Shown here in pieces: positions 41,776 through 51,332 of a DNA stretch of 64,000 bases. The notes under the pieces were generated by a model. The model saw only the letters and a list, made by a program, of their open reading frames with translations. It had not been told where the DNA came from and ran no database searches. The first letter of the stretch is position 1, and every line of letters begins with the position of its first letter. Source of the DNA: Victivallis vadensis (GTDB lineage: Bacteria > Verrucomicrobiota > Lentisphaeria > Victivallales > Victivallaceae); assembly GCF_003096415.1 (NCBI RefSeq), contig NZ_QEKH01000008.1, positions 62,001 through 126,000 on the forward strand, given 5' to 3'. Made by a program: the position numbers and the translations under genes.

Positions 41776-42630
41776 ATGAGAACCGATCCGGAAAAACAGT
41801 TGAGATCCATTCTCGAAACCGTGGAAACCCTCGGCGCATGCCGCATCTGTTTTCACGACTTCTACCGGCATATCCTCGAATACATCCCGGATGTGCCGCT
41901 TTTCCACCAGAACCGGTACTGCATGTCCATGAAGAAGATGTTCCCGGAGCAGACGCAGCGCTGCATCCGGTTCGACCGGAACGCCGTGGTCCGCCATCTC
42001 GAACTCCATCCGGGGCAATTCTTCAAACTCTGCCCGTTTCAGGTGCTCGAACTGGTGGTGCCGGTCCGGAAGGAGGGCGCGCTGTGCGGCGTGGTTTTTC
42101 TCGGCCCGTTCCGCGCCGCCGCGCCGCTGCCGCCGGATTCGCTGATCACCACGCCGAAAGGGCTGCCCCGCCCGGTGCCGGAACAGCTTCCCCCGCTCGA
42201 CCGGCAGGGCATGGAACATCTCGCCAACCTCGGTTATATGCTCTCGTGCTGCATTTCGGAGATCATCCGCGACATGGAGCAGCCTCCGGCGGCGGCTCCC
42301 GCCGGGCGCAAAGCGCTGATCGAGCAGTTCATCTCCACGAACTTCAACAAGGGGATCACGCTCGGGATGCTGGCGGAATTCCTGAACCTCAGCGAATCCC
42401 GGACCAGCCGGCTGCTGAAGGAGTATTTCGACGCCGGGCTGACCGAACTGGTCAACCGGCAGCGGCTGAATTATGCGATCAACACCCTGCAGCGGGCCGA
42501 AGTTTCCGCCCGCATCGCCGCCCAGCGCGCCGGTTTCGGCAGCGTCGAATACTTCCACCGGCTCTTCAGGCGCGAGACCGGCATGACGCCGCAGGAGTAC
42601 CGCAAGCGCCATCAGCGTTCGGAGCGGTGA
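41776..42630 (+). CDS. AraC family regulator with PocR-like sensor
   Basis: A 284-residue regulator. Residues 10-130 look like a PocR sensory domain (FHQNRYCMSMKKMFPEQTQRCIRFD, HPGQFFKLCPFQVLELVVPV), which in related proteins binds small hydrocarbon ligands. Residues 180-280 are an AraC helix-turn-helix pair (ITLGMLAEFLNLSESRTSRLLKEYF and VSARIAAQRAGFGSVEYFHRLFRRETGMTPQEYRKR). Its 3' end overlaps the convergent FAD oxidoreductase gene by 19 bases. It may control the opposite-strand pilin/oxidoreductase cluster, but nothing in the sequence proves that. Confidence 0.88.
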   Translation: MRTDPEKQLRSILETVETLGACRICFHDFYRHILEYIPDVPLFHQNRYCMSMKKMFPEQTQRCIRFDRNAVVRHLELHPGQFFKLCPFQVLELVVPVRKEGALCGVVFLGPFRAAAPLPPDSLITTPKGLPRPVPEQLPPLDRQGMEHLANLGYMLSCCISEIIRDMEQPPAAAPAGRKALIEQFISTNFNKGITLGMLAEFLNLSESRTSRLLKEYFDAGLTELVNRQRLNYAINTLQRAEVSARIAAQRAGFGSVEYFHRLFRRETGMTPQEYRKRHQRSER

Positions 42631-43901
42631 ACCGAAGTTCCCTCCCGTACCAGCTTTTCCTGTACGGCGGCGACATCCGCCTTGCGCGTGTCGCGCTGCC
42701 GGAGTGCCGACGGCGCGGCCAGCCCCACCGCCTCCCCGATCATGATGCACGTGCTGTTGATGCGCGAGGATGAAAACGCCCGGTGGGTGGCCGAGATGGG
42801 CCTTCCGGCGATGTAAAGGTTGCTGATGCCGCGCGGCGTGATGCAGCGATAGGGGATGCCGTAGGTCCGCCGGATCGGCCTTTCGATGCCGGTGTGCGTG
42901 CCGGTCGGATTATGCACGTCGATTCCCCAGCAGCAGCGGGCGATTTCGTCCGGGAAATCCCGGCCGGAGAGGACATCCTCCTCGGTCAGCACGTAATCTC
43001 CGAGAATCCGCCGGGTCTCCCGCACGCCGAGCTGTTCGGCGGTCGCGGAAATATAGGCGTGTTCAAAGCCCGGCACATGTTTTTGCAGGAACTCCAGAAT
43101 CCAGAACGCCTGCCGGGTCCCCTCCCGCCGGATGCGCACCTGATCGGCGGGATTCAGGGAATTGCAGTCCGGAATGTGGGTCATGTTGACGATCCCGTCG
43201 AGCAATCCGTTGCGTTCCGGCATGTACTTGATCACCATGTGGTCAATCGGGACCTGCTGCGGGAAGCTCCGCCAGATCGCGCTCATCTCGGGCATGGTCT
43301 GCGGTACCTCCGCCGCCTTCACTCCGCTGACCTGAAACGTCAGCGAGGAGGACTGCACTCTGCCGTCGGACTCCCGGCCCATTTCAAACGGGCATCCGGC
43401 CATCGCCGCCAGATCGCCGTCGCCGGTGGCGTCCACGAAAACCCCGGCTTCCAGCGCCCCCATTCCGGCCTTGGAGGCCACCACCGCATACCGCAGCGCC
43501 TCCCCCTCGCGCACGGCGTCGACAAGCCGGGTGTACAAGTGAAGGTCAATGCCGTACTCTTCGAGCAGTTCCAGCAAAATCCGGTTGAGCTTCTCCGGGT
43601 CGAACATCAGATAGCCGTTCCGCTCGTTGACTCCGCCGACGGCGACGGCGCGTTCCCGCAGCCGGTTCATGAAAGCCGAGGTGATGCGCTCTTCGCCGCA
43701 GCCGTAGCCGGAAACCACCCCCAGCAGCCCGGAGACGGGCACGCCGCCCGGCTTCCCGAAATATTCAATCATCCCGACCTTCAGCCCCTCGCGGGCCGCG
43801 TTCACCGCCGCCGCAATGCCGGCCATTCCCGCCCCGCACACCAGAAGGTCATATTCGGCCCGCACTTCTAGCCGCCGCTCCGGATACACCATCGTTTTCA
43901 T
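42612..43901 (-). CDS. FAD-dependent oxidoreductase (FAD_oxidored family)
   Basis: A 429-residue flavoprotein with the N-terminal dinucleotide-binding motif YDLLVCGAGMAGIAAAVNAAREG, a second FAD contact FVDATGDGDLAAMAGCPFE, and the C-terminal NLYIAGRPISATHRAFSSSRI. It belongs to the PF12831-like group often found in polysaccharide-use clusters; the substrate is unknown. It has no signal peptide. Its ATG overlaps the stop of the secreted 716-residue gene (ATGA), so both are translated together, an unusual pairing of an exported and a cytoplasmic protein. Confidence 0.85.
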   Translation of the reverse strand: MKTMVYPERRLEVRAEYDLLVCGAGMAGIAAAVNAAREGLKVGMIEYFGKPGGVPVSGLLGVVSGYGCGEERITSAFMNRLRERAVAVGGVNERNGYLMFDPEKLNRILLELLEEYGIDLHLYTRLVDAVREGEALRYAVVASKAGMGALEAGVFVDATGDGDLAAMAGCPFEMGRESDGRVQSSSLTFQVSGVKAAEVPQTMPEMSAIWRSFPQQVPIDHMVIKYMPERNGLLDGIVNMTHIPDCNSLNPADQVRIRREGTRQAFWILEFLQKHVPGFEHAYISATAEQLGVRETRRILGDYVLTEEDVLSGRDFPDEIARCCWGIDVHNPTGTHTGIERPIRRTYGIPYRCITPRGISNLYIAGRPISATHRAFSSSRINSTCIMIGEAVGLAAPSALRQRDTRKADVAAVQEKLVREGTSVHRSER

Positions 43902-46048
43902 CGTATCATCTGCCAGTCAATCGTTGAGTTGGAATTTGCCGCTTCATCGAACGCCACGGTGAAACCCTGCGCGGTTTTCGCGGTGACGGCCCAGCGGCAG
44001 AGCCAGTTGGGTTGGACGGTCAGCGAATAGAGGCCGTCCGGCTCCGCCTGCGGGAACTTCACCTCGAAACTCTTCACCCCCGCCGGAATCTTCACGTCGA
44101 TCCCGCGCAGGTTGGCGCCTGCCTTCTCTGTCGCGGCGATGCTTTTCACCTTCGCGAGGCCGCCGCCGTTCAGCGACAGCGCGCCGGGCACGGCGGAAAG
44201 CGCCACATTGCCGGAGGCGGTCTTCCACGCGATTCTGTGCCCCGGCTTTTCCATATACAGCGCCGCCTTTTTCACGGCGTCGCGGAACCGGATACCGTAG
44301 TCGCAGCTCGTTCCGACGTCGATGATATGGAAATATTTGCTGTGGTGCGCCACCTGCATCCGGTCATGCCAACCGTCCACGCGCAGCGCCGCCCGCACCG
44401 GATACGCGCCGTTGTTGACCGAGTAGAAGCTGTAACTGTTGCCGGAACCGGAGGGCATCGCCTCGCGGTGCCGCACCCGGTAGCCGTTCGGATGGCTCGG
44501 ATCGGCTCCCACCGCCTGCTCCACCGGATCGCCGGGCGCGAAGGTCGCCGCGCCGTCCTTTCCCGGCGCCAGCACCAGCAGCCGCGAAACTCCCGGCTTC
44601 ACGGAATCGCCCTTGAACTCGTGTTTGCGGATATCCGGCAAGCCCCGGCTCACATCGGCCACCATCGCTCCGGGAGCGATAATGTACGCCAGCTCCCGGC
44701 GGTAGTTCCGCTCGTTGATCAGAGTGGGCGTCGCGTTGTCGGACACGGTGTAGCAGACGCGTTCCACCCACAGCCGATCCTCGCCGTTGACCTTTTCGTA
44801 CTTGCGGATGTACCACCAGCGGCGCACCTTGCGTCCTTTCAGCGCCCCCTTCCAGAAGCCCTTCGGCGGATTGCCCGCGTACTCCTCCGGTTCGTCCACC
44901 GCAAGGAAGCGCCCGACGATCTCCGGAGTCCAGCCGGTGTTGACACCGCGCACGTAGCCTTTCGGATCGATCGCGCCGCCCTCGGAATAGTTCGCCTCCA
45001 CCGCGATTTTGCCGGAGGTGATCCATTTCTTCGGATTCAGGTTGATCAGCGGCCGCGAGGTCCCCAGCGTGCCGGCGTTGGAAGCCGCCGCATCGTATTG
45101 CAGAATTCCGGTTTTCGCATCGTACTGCTCCACTTTGCCGATAAAGGAGTTCAGCCGATGCCAGATGTTCGCGGTGTAGGCGTTGCCGCACTCGTCGGCA
45201 CGGGTGGACATCACATTGCCCATGTACATATAGGTGATGCCGACTCCGAAATTGTCCCCCTGCCCGTATGCGTGCTTGTCGATCGAAATCGTCCCGAAAT
45301 TCTCCTGGTCGGCGTGGTTCACCTCGCTGATCAGAATGCTGTTGGCGCTGCTCTTGTTGAACAAACTGACCACTTCACCCCACGCCCCGGCGGGATCGGT
45401 CTTGCGCAGGATGATCCAGTGATCCGTCGCACCGTCCAGCCCGATCTCCTCCACCCGGGCGGTCAACTGCGAACTGAACCTTTTTTCGCTGTACGCGACG
45501 CTCTCCTTGCCCATCTGCGCGATCAGCTCCAGCCCGGCGTACAGTCCTTTGACCGTCGGGACGTGAACCTTCACGGTTTCCGGGTCACCGGTCTTTTCGG
45601 TCCGCCCGACGTACTGGAAGTAGGAGGTCGTCCCCTTGACGACCTGATCCGAGATGCGCAGAATCGAATTCAGGCCGTGCACATTCATCGCTCCCTGATC
45701 GATCGTCCGGTCCAGCATGAACGCCGAATAGCCGTTCGGATTCTGCGGGATGCGGAAGCCCAGCGAAGGCGGAACCATCCGCAGTTTTCCCCGCCGCAGA
45801 TCGATGATGAATACGCCCGGTTCCCCCAGCCGTCCCTGCGGAACGCTTTCCGGCATGAACGCCGCCGCCACCGCGTCGTCCACCACCAGAATCCCGCCCG
45901 TTTTCAACGCCGCCGCCGCTTTTCGGATCGCTGCTTTCGCTTCTCCGGCCGTTCCGACCGGCCCGAACTCGCTCAGGCGGTAGATCCGCATCTCCGCATA
46001 AGCCGCCGCCATCAGCACGCAACAGCACACCGTCAACCATAATTTCAT
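43898..46048 (-). CDS. Large secreted protein of unknown function
   Basis: A 716-residue exported protein with signal KLWLTVCCCVLMAAAYA. The N-terminal part starts EMRIYRLSEFGPVGTAGEAKAAI and has GGILVVDDAV, reminiscent of the beginning of beta-helix lyases, but the central region (about 200-500) with Trp-rich RRWWYIRKYEKVNGEDRLWVER does not match a family I can name. The last 150 residues are a beta-sandwich-like segment. It is 32 bases behind the pilin gene and overlaps the FAD oxidoreductase. By context a polysaccharide-acting protein; no catalytic residues identified. Confidence 0.68.
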   Translation of the reverse strand: MKLWLTVCCCVLMAAAYAEMRIYRLSEFGPVGTAGEAKAAIRKAAAALKTGGILVVDDAVAAAFMPESVPQGRLGEPGVFIIDLRRGKLRMVPPSLGFRIPQNPNGYSAFMLDRTIDQGAMNVHGLNSILRISDQVVKGTTSYFQYVGRTEKTGDPETVKVHVPTVKGLYAGLELIAQMGKESVAYSEKRFSSQLTARVEEIGLDGATDHWIILRKTDPAGAWGEVVSLFNKSSANSILISEVNHADQENFGTISIDKHAYGQGDNFGVGITYMYMGNVMSTRADECGNAYTANIWHRLNSFIGKVEQYDAKTGILQYDAAASNAGTLGTSRPLINLNPKKWITSGKIAVEANYSEGGAIDPKGYVRGVNTGWTPEIVGRFLAVDEPEEYAGNPPKGFWKGALKGRKVRRWWYIRKYEKVNGEDRLWVERVCYTVSDNATPTLINERNYRRELAYIIAPGAMVADVSRGLPDIRKHEFKGDSVKPGVSRLLVLAPGKDGAATFAPGDPVEQAVGADPSHPNGYRVRHREAMPSGSGNSYSFYSVNNGAYPVRAALRVDGWHDRMQVAHHSKYFHIIDVGTSCDYGIRFRDAVKKAALYMEKPGHRIAWKTASGNVALSAVPGALSLNGGGLAKVKSIAATEKAGANLRGIDVKIPAGVKSFEVKFPQAEPDGLYSLTVQPNWLCRWAVTAKTAQGFTVAFDEAANSNSTIDWQMIR

Positions 46049-46080
46049 ATTGTTCTCCCGGTTATCGAATCAAGTTTCAA

Positions 46081-46941
46081 TCAATTGCCCCGTGCGATGA
46101 AAAAATAATCATCGGTGCGTATATTCCCCATCGTCGGAATTTCACCGCGGCTGTACGACTCCACATGCCCGTCCGCCATCAGCATATTCGACCGCCGCGA
46201 ATGGCGGAACGCCGGTATCGCGTCCTGAACATCCCGGAACGCCTTGCGGTTCGTCCAATAGGTGCTCGCACTCGGCGTCGCCCTCTCGCTGTCGGTCGCG
46301 TACAGACACCGGCTCGGCCGCCTGATCTGGTTGACTTTATAGAAGTAACAGATCATATTGCCGGCGGAATCGGCATTCCGCCGGTAGAACTGCGAAGTCG
46401 GCCCGGCGGTGATCCCCGTATTGATCGCGTAGCTCGGCTGCTGGTCGATGTGGTCGTTGCAGCGGAAGATTCCCCCCTTTGAATTGTTCGCCCCCAGTTC
46501 GGAGTTGAAATTTTTGTCGAACCGTCCCGGCACATAGCCCCGGTCAAACAGAATCCTGACCCACGAGTAGTAACCGGCGCCGTCATCCGACGGAATGTCC
46601 GCGATCATCATGTAATCTCCGAAATCCCCCGAATATGCCATAAATGAGGTTCCGATCTGCCGCAGATTCGAAGTGCATTTCGCCGCCCTCGCCTTTCCCC
46701 GCGCCTTGTTCAGAGCCGGCAGCAGCATGCCCGCCAGAATCGCGATAATTGCAATCACGATCAACAATTCAATCAAAGTGAATTTTGCACATACCGGCCT
46801 TGAACGGCGGTTCATCCGGACGGCGGCGGCAATCGCCGCTTTTCCGCGCGCGTGCCTCTCTCTTCCGCATAGAGCGGCATGTCGATTTGAATGCACGGCA
46901 TGCAAAAGCATTCCTGCAACCTTCGGAGCAATACAGAACAT
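46081..46941 (-). CDS. H-x9-DG prepilin-like protein with long leader
   Basis: A pseudopilin with signal [33 protein letters not shown] and the C-terminal motif [16 protein letters not shown]. Two starts are possible. ATG 46941 has AAAGGGATG upstream and gives a leader of about 52 residues; ATG 46815 gives a ten-residue leader of normal size ([11 protein letters not shown]) but no ribosome-binding site. The leader of the longer form ([19 protein letters not shown]) resembles the insert in the pilin at 20-21 kb ([19 protein letters not shown]). It heads the leftward unit with the secreted protein and the FAD oxidoreductase. Confidence 0.82.
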   Translation of the reverse strand: MFCIAPKVAGMLLHAVHSNRHAALCGRERHARGKAAIAAAVRMNRRSRPVCAKFTLIELLIVIAIIAILAGMLLPALNKARGKARAAKCTSNLRQIGTSFMAYSGDFGDYMMIADIPSDDGAGYYSWVRILFDRGYVPGRFDKNFNSELGANNSKGGIFRCNDHIDQQPSYAINTGITAGPTSQFYRRNADSAGNMICYFYKVNQIRRPSRCLYATDSERATPSASTYWTNRKAFRDVQDAIPAFRHSRRSNMLMADGHVESYSRGEIPTMGNIRTDDYFFIARGN

Positions 46942-47169
46942 AAGTCCATCCCTTTCAACAGTTAATAGATTTTGGCGCTCATTCACGGAAAAAAGGTTTC
47001 ACAGAAAACTCCGGCTCCCGGTTCCATTTATATTATACATCGGAAGCAACATGAAGTCATTGACTCTTTACGCATCTTGATTGACCTTTTATGCACTTAT
47101 GTTTTCAGAGGCAAATAAAAAAATTGCCGCCGTTTTTGGATCACCGGAAAATCGTCATCGTTACGCCGG

Positions 47170-47465
47170 AGGCGAATCGCATGGGAAGCCTGCCGTTTTG
47201 AAGGCAGGCGGGTCCGCCCGCCCTCACGGGCGGCAGACCTTGTGCGCTACGCGGCCTGATTTTCAATCGCACCTCCGGTAGCTGGGCGCATAGCGCACAA
47301 TTACCTCCGGTGGCAAGTACCGCCGGTAGAGTAAATAAACTGATAGATGATAACCCCGGTTTTGCAATTCTTACGCAGTAAAAATTCAAAACCGTACCCG
47401 GCACCGGCACCTTGCCGGTCGGGGGGACCGGGGAGCGAAGCGCCACCGGCCGCCGGAGGTAAACT
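47170..47465 (-). repeat. Composite palindromic repeat, inverted copy
   Basis: Same modules as at 41 kb but in reverse order: a GCCTGCC/GGCAGGC hairpin (near 47190), the TTGTGCGCTACGCG/GCATAGCGCACAA palindrome (47238-47301), and a diverged module A (47350-47465) in which the inner hairpin reads, on the minus strand, TTTTTAC-TGC-GTAAGAA. The gap 46942-47471 has no gene. Confidence 0.78.
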
Positions 47466-47471
47466 CCGCCG

Positions 47472-50129
47472 TCAGCAACGGTGGAGGCGGAGGGAACCGG
47501 CGGAGGCGCGCGGCAGGTCGATTTCGACCGTTCCGGGGAACCGGTCGCGAACCGGCAGCGGTTTGCCGCTGAATTCCGCCCGCCAGCTGCCGCCGCCGAT
47601 CACGGCGACCAGAGTGCTGGTTTCATCCGCGGGGCCGTCGATTTCGATATCGGCGGACCAGCAGTCATCGCCGGTTTTCAGGTTGCGGATTCTCGTATCA
47701 AGCCCGCCAGTCAGGCGCCCCGGCACGAAGTACGCGCCGAACCAGCACAGAACCGGGTCCGACAGCGCCGAGAAGTGATGCCAGCCGGTGCCGCGCCCCG
47801 ACACCACGCTGAACTGTTCGTAACAGCCGTAGGAGTCGCGGCACTCTTTCTCATAGACTCCAAGCGCGGTTTCGGCGATCCGCCATGCAAAGTCGGCCTG
47901 CCCGTCGTCGAGCGCGGCTTTCCAGAAAAACCACTGATAGGGCATCCAGATCGAACCGTTCCAGTAGCCGTCGAGCCGGAAGTAGGGCGCGGCCTGATCC
48001 ACCGTCGAAAGGCCGAAAGGCGTCCAGCAGTGTTCTTCGCTTGACAGTTTTTCCCAAAGTCCGGCTTTCTGAGCGGGAGTGCAGATTCCGGCCAGCAGCG
48101 GCGCGGCGCCGTCCAACCCCATATTGAAGTTGGTTCCGGTAGGGGGATGACGCAGGATTCCGGCGGGGCGGTTCTCCGCGTCGTGCCGGACATAGCTGAA
48201 ATAACCGGCCTCACCGTCCCACGAATATTCCTGCAGCAGCATGGAAAGGCTTGCGATATCGGTTTCGTACATCGCCGTATCCGCATCGAAACCGGCCTCG
48301 CGGGCTGCCGCCGCCAGAATCCGGGCGCAGCGGATCACATGGGCGCTGCCGATCACTGGCGCGGGATCGCGCAGGTTGTTTTCGCGCACAAACCACTGCG
48401 GCGGATAGTCGTCCCAGCCGCCGGAATTGTAGAAATAGTCCCAGCTGCGGATCAGTCCGTCGCGGTTCGGGCCGCGCATGGTCGAACTTGCGGAACGGCC
48501 CGCCATAAATTCATAATACTGTTTGAGTTTCGGATAGAAATAGCGGATCAGCTCCGTATCTCCCGTCCGGTTCGCCAGCTCCGAAAACAAATAGAACTGC
48601 ACCGGCACCGGCGAACCGTGATGGATAAACGCGCATTCGTCGTCGCCGGGTTCGGTCAGGTACGCATTCAGGTTTTCGACCGCGAGACGCTTGCCCAGCT
48701 CCAGCAATCCGAGGCCGATGAAGCCGGAGTCCCAGGTGTACAGGCTGTTCCAGCGCCGCCCCGGCGTATGATGCCGCACATTCCGCCCCTTGAAATAGGT
48801 CGGGTAGACCACGTTGGTCAGCGTGACCGACGCCAGCCGCTCCTGGCTGAAACAGAATTTGCGCCCCATCTCGACCGGCTCCGGCGACCAGTAGCGCCGC
48901 TGCGACGCGGCGACCAGCTCCGGCAGTTCATCGCATTCAGCCGCGGCGCGGCGCAGGAAGGCTTCCACCTCCTCGCGGCTGCCGTCGCAGACGACCGCAT
49001 ACACATCGCTCCAGCCATCCGGCGCGGCAGTCAGCGGCTGCATCACCAGATCCACCCAGTCCTGCCCCCTGCCGTTTCCGAGACGGCTGCCGCCGAAGAA
49101 CGGCTGGTGAATGCAATCGTCGTAAAGCAGCAGGTCGTTCATCCGCTCCGAGCGGTAGTGGACCACGAAATCGGAATCGAAACTCCACCAGACACCGTAG
49201 ACCTGTTTGCAGGCTTCATATCCGATCATCCGGGAGTTCGGCACCGGACCGGGCTGAATCTCCGGCGTCACATTCTCGCGGGCGGGGATGAACGACACTT
49301 CCGCCGCCCCCTTCCCGGCCGAGACGCCGTCCACCGCCAGCTCCGCGCCTCCGGCGGAACGGATTTCCACCACTCCGGCGGCAGTCGGAATCTGTTTGAA
49401 CTCCACGATTTCCCACTCGCCCGTACCGGCCGCCATGCGGGAAACTCCGTTCAGCGCAATGCCGAGCCGTTCGCCCGCCGCGACCTTGCAGCGCAGCGCC
49501 ACGTCAACCTTTTCCGGCAATCCCGCCGGAAGCGGCAGCAGCAGAACGTCCCCGTCCTCCTGTCCGAATCCCCCGATACAGCCGCCCCGTACCGTACCGG
49601 ATTCGCGCCGCTCGCCCCGGCGCAGCGCGTCGAACACCAGCCCGTCCTGCGGCCGCATCTTCACCCGGTTCAGCCCGACATGGTCGAGCGCATCAATCCA
49701 GACGCAGTTCTCCGGCAGGACCGGTTCGACCGTCTTTTCAGGCGGAGCCTCCAAACTTGCGATGAAGTGGACCGCGAAAGCGCTGTCCAGCACCCCGTGA
49801 TTCACGCAGCGGCAGCGGACCACCCGCAGGTGTTCCTCCCACCGGGCGAAGGAGATATCCGCATAGATGCGGTCTTTCGCTTCGAGCTGCTGGCGGTAGG
49901 CGTAGTCCTGAAGGTCGGGCGCGACACTCCACGGCAGGTAGCCGGCGGGCCGCAGCACGTCGGGAATCCCGAGCTGCCGCCGGTAGACGCCCGGCATCAC
50001 CGTGAAGTCGAACCGCATGCCCCTGGCGCGGTCGGCGAGGTGGGAGATTCCGAAATACTTTTTGGAGTAAGGCCCCCAGTCCGGGAGCGAGAGATCGTGA
50101 ACGCCGTCGAGATAGTGATAGTCCGCCAT
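47472..50129 (-). CDS. (alpha/alpha)6 glycoside hydrolase, GH63/trehalase-like
   Basis: An 885-residue protein without a signal peptide. Residues 1-400 are beta-rich with lectin-like segments; residues 430-800 form an (alpha/alpha)6 barrel of the trehalase/glucosidase clan, with RWNSLYTWDSGFIGLGLLELGK, IRSWDYFYNSGGWDDYPPQW and YFRLDGYWNGSIWMPYQWFF, which match the Asp/Glu regions of GH63-type (MGH1-like) enzymes. A short beta domain ends the protein. It probably acts inside the cell on alpha-linked glucosides or mannosides. The gene ends seven bases after a composite repeat copy. Confidence 0.75.
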   Translation of the reverse strand: MADYHYLDGVHDLSLPDWGPYSKKYFGISHLADRARGMRFDFTVMPGVYRRQLGIPDVLRPAGYLPWSVAPDLQDYAYRQQLEAKDRIYADISFARWEEHLRVVRCRCVNHGVLDSAFAVHFIASLEAPPEKTVEPVLPENCVWIDALDHVGLNRVKMRPQDGLVFDALRRGERRESGTVRGGCIGGFGQEDGDVLLLPLPAGLPEKVDVALRCKVAAGERLGIALNGVSRMAAGTGEWEIVEFKQIPTAAGVVEIRSAGGAELAVDGVSAGKGAAEVSFIPARENVTPEIQPGPVPNSRMIGYEACKQVYGVWWSFDSDFVVHYRSERMNDLLLYDDCIHQPFFGGSRLGNGRGQDWVDLVMQPLTAAPDGWSDVYAVVCDGSREEVEAFLRRAAAECDELPELVAASQRRYWSPEPVEMGRKFCFSQERLASVTLTNVVYPTYFKGRNVRHHTPGRRWNSLYTWDSGFIGLGLLELGKRLAVENLNAYLTEPGDDECAFIHHGSPVPVQFYLFSELANRTGDTELIRYFYPKLKQYYEFMAGRSASSTMRGPNRDGLIRSWDYFYNSGGWDDYPPQWFVRENNLRDPAPVIGSAHVIRCARILAAAAREAGFDADTAMYETDIASLSMLLQEYSWDGEAGYFSYVRHDAENRPAGILRHPPTGTNFNMGLDGAAPLLAGICTPAQKAGLWEKLSSEEHCWTPFGLSTVDQAAPYFRLDGYWNGSIWMPYQWFFWKAALDDGQADFAWRIAETALGVYEKECRDSYGCYEQFSVVSGRGTGWHHFSALSDPVLCWFGAYFVPGRLTGGLDTRIRNLKTGDDCWSADIEIDGPADETSTLVAVIGGGSWRAEFSGKPLPVRDRFPGTVEIDLPRASAGSLRLHRC

Positions 50130-50302
50130 GCTGAAATTTCTTTTTTGCTTGAAGCCGCCGCCTTACGTTACGGGAAAAAGTATTCAGCAGAATATCCCTC
50201 CGATTGCCGGAAAAGTCAAGCGGCGGAGCCTGGTTTTCCGGGGTTTTCCGGCGAAAATCCCCCGTAACACCACTTTTTTCCGAAAAATTCCCTCCCACCC
50301 CC

Positions 50303-50331
50303 TTGACAAAGCCGGAAAAATCAGCCATAAT
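50303..50331 (+). promoter_or_regulatory. Promoter of the thioredoxin-fold membrane protein gene
   Basis: TTGACA (50303-50308), 17-base spacer, CATAAT (50326-50331). No operator palindrome seen in the rest of the gap 50130-50413. Confidence 0.7.
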
Positions 50332-50413
50332 TAACCGCATGCAGCCTGATTTTCAGGTAACACAATAATAATCAGAATGTTATCTATTATATACATTATA
50401 AAGGAGGAGCTGA

Positions 50414-51031
50414 ATGGGAGTTACAATCGCCGGATTGGATATTCTGGTCAAACGGATCATCTGGGGCGTCTTTCTGATCGTCCTCGCCGTCGGCCTGTAC
50501 TGGTGCTGGCTCAACGGCGACTGGCTGATCTACCACATGCAGCGCCAGTATGACAAGGAGGCCTACGGCCTCTCCTGGAAAGTCGATATCAGCACCGCGG
50601 GGGAAAAGGCGCGCAAGGAGGAAAAACAACTGCTGATCGTGTTTCTGAAAGAGGGCGACATCACCAGCGACAACCTGAAACGCGTCTTGGCGCAGCCGAC
50701 CTTCAAGCCGGTCGAAAACAATTACGTGCTGCTGCTGGTCGACTATCCCGCCGACATCAGCAAGCTCTCCACCCGCGAGAAAACCTACTGCGACGAATTG
50801 GTCAAGCGGTACAATATCGACAAATTCGGCGTGCTGATCGTCGCGGAGCCGCTTGAAGGCGGCCAGAAAGAGGTGCGGCGTATCCGCTACACCCGGGAAA
50901 TGCCCAGTTCGCTGCTGAACCAGCTTGCCGGAGGGCGCTTCATCGCCAAGCCGATGGTCGACAGCACGCCGAAACGGCAACCGCTGAAAATCCCCGGCCT
51001 CTCCGCCAAACCATCCGCCAATAAGCGGTAA
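50414..51031 (+). CDS. Membrane-anchored thioredoxin-fold-like protein
   Basis: A 205-residue protein with one N-terminal membrane span (IIWGVFLIVLAVGLYWCWL) and a periplasmic domain. The segment EEKQLLIVFLKEGDITSDNLKRVLAQPTF ... NNYVLLLVDYP resembles thioredoxin-fold proteins of the DUF255/thioredoxin_7 kind, but the CxxC pair is absent. So it is more likely a non-catalytic thioredoxin-like protein. AAAGGAGG stands in front of the ATG. No neighbouring gene in the same operon; a composite repeat follows. Confidence 0.62.
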   Translation: MGVTIAGLDILVKRIIWGVFLIVLAVGLYWCWLNGDWLIYHMQRQYDKEAYGLSWKVDISTAGEKARKEEKQLLIVFLKEGDITSDNLKRVLAQPTFKPVENNYVLLLVDYPADISKLSTREKTYCDELVKRYNIDKFGVLIVAEPLEGGQKEVRRIRYTREMPSSLLNQLAGGRFIAKPMVDSTPKRQPLKIPGLSAKPSANKR

Positions 51032-51035
51032 CACC

Positions 51036-51290
51036 TGCCTCCGGCGGCCGGGGGCGCTTCGCCCCCCGGGCCCCCAGACCGGCAAGGTGCCGGCGCCTGG
51101 TTCGGTATTTTTACTGCGTAAAAATTACAAAACCGGGGTTTAATAATGGGTATGACAGATTCATAAGCTGTACTTACCCCCGGGAAGTATCCGGTCGGGC
51201 TGCAAGGACGCCTTGCCTACCGCAGCGCACAAGGGTCGGAGACCACAAGACTCGCCTGCCTTCAAAACGGCAGGCTTCCCATATCCGGGC
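51036..51290 (+). repeat. Composite palindromic repeat, diverged copy
   Basis: Module A (51036-51149) keeps the G/C hairpin and a TTTTTAC-TGC-GTAAAAA hairpin, compared with TTTTTGC/GCAAAAA at 41 kb. Remnants of B (GCAGCGCACAAGG) and C (GCCTGCC/GGCAGGC) follow. No gene is seen in the gap 51032-51332. Confidence 0.75.
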
Positions 51291-51332
51291 AGGCGCGAAA
51301 AAACAATTCGGCGGCAGACCAACCGGAACGCG

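Noticed and set aside
50414-51031. Active thioredoxin or thiol-disulfide isomerase
   Set aside because: No CxxC motif is present in the domain, so redox activity is not supported.
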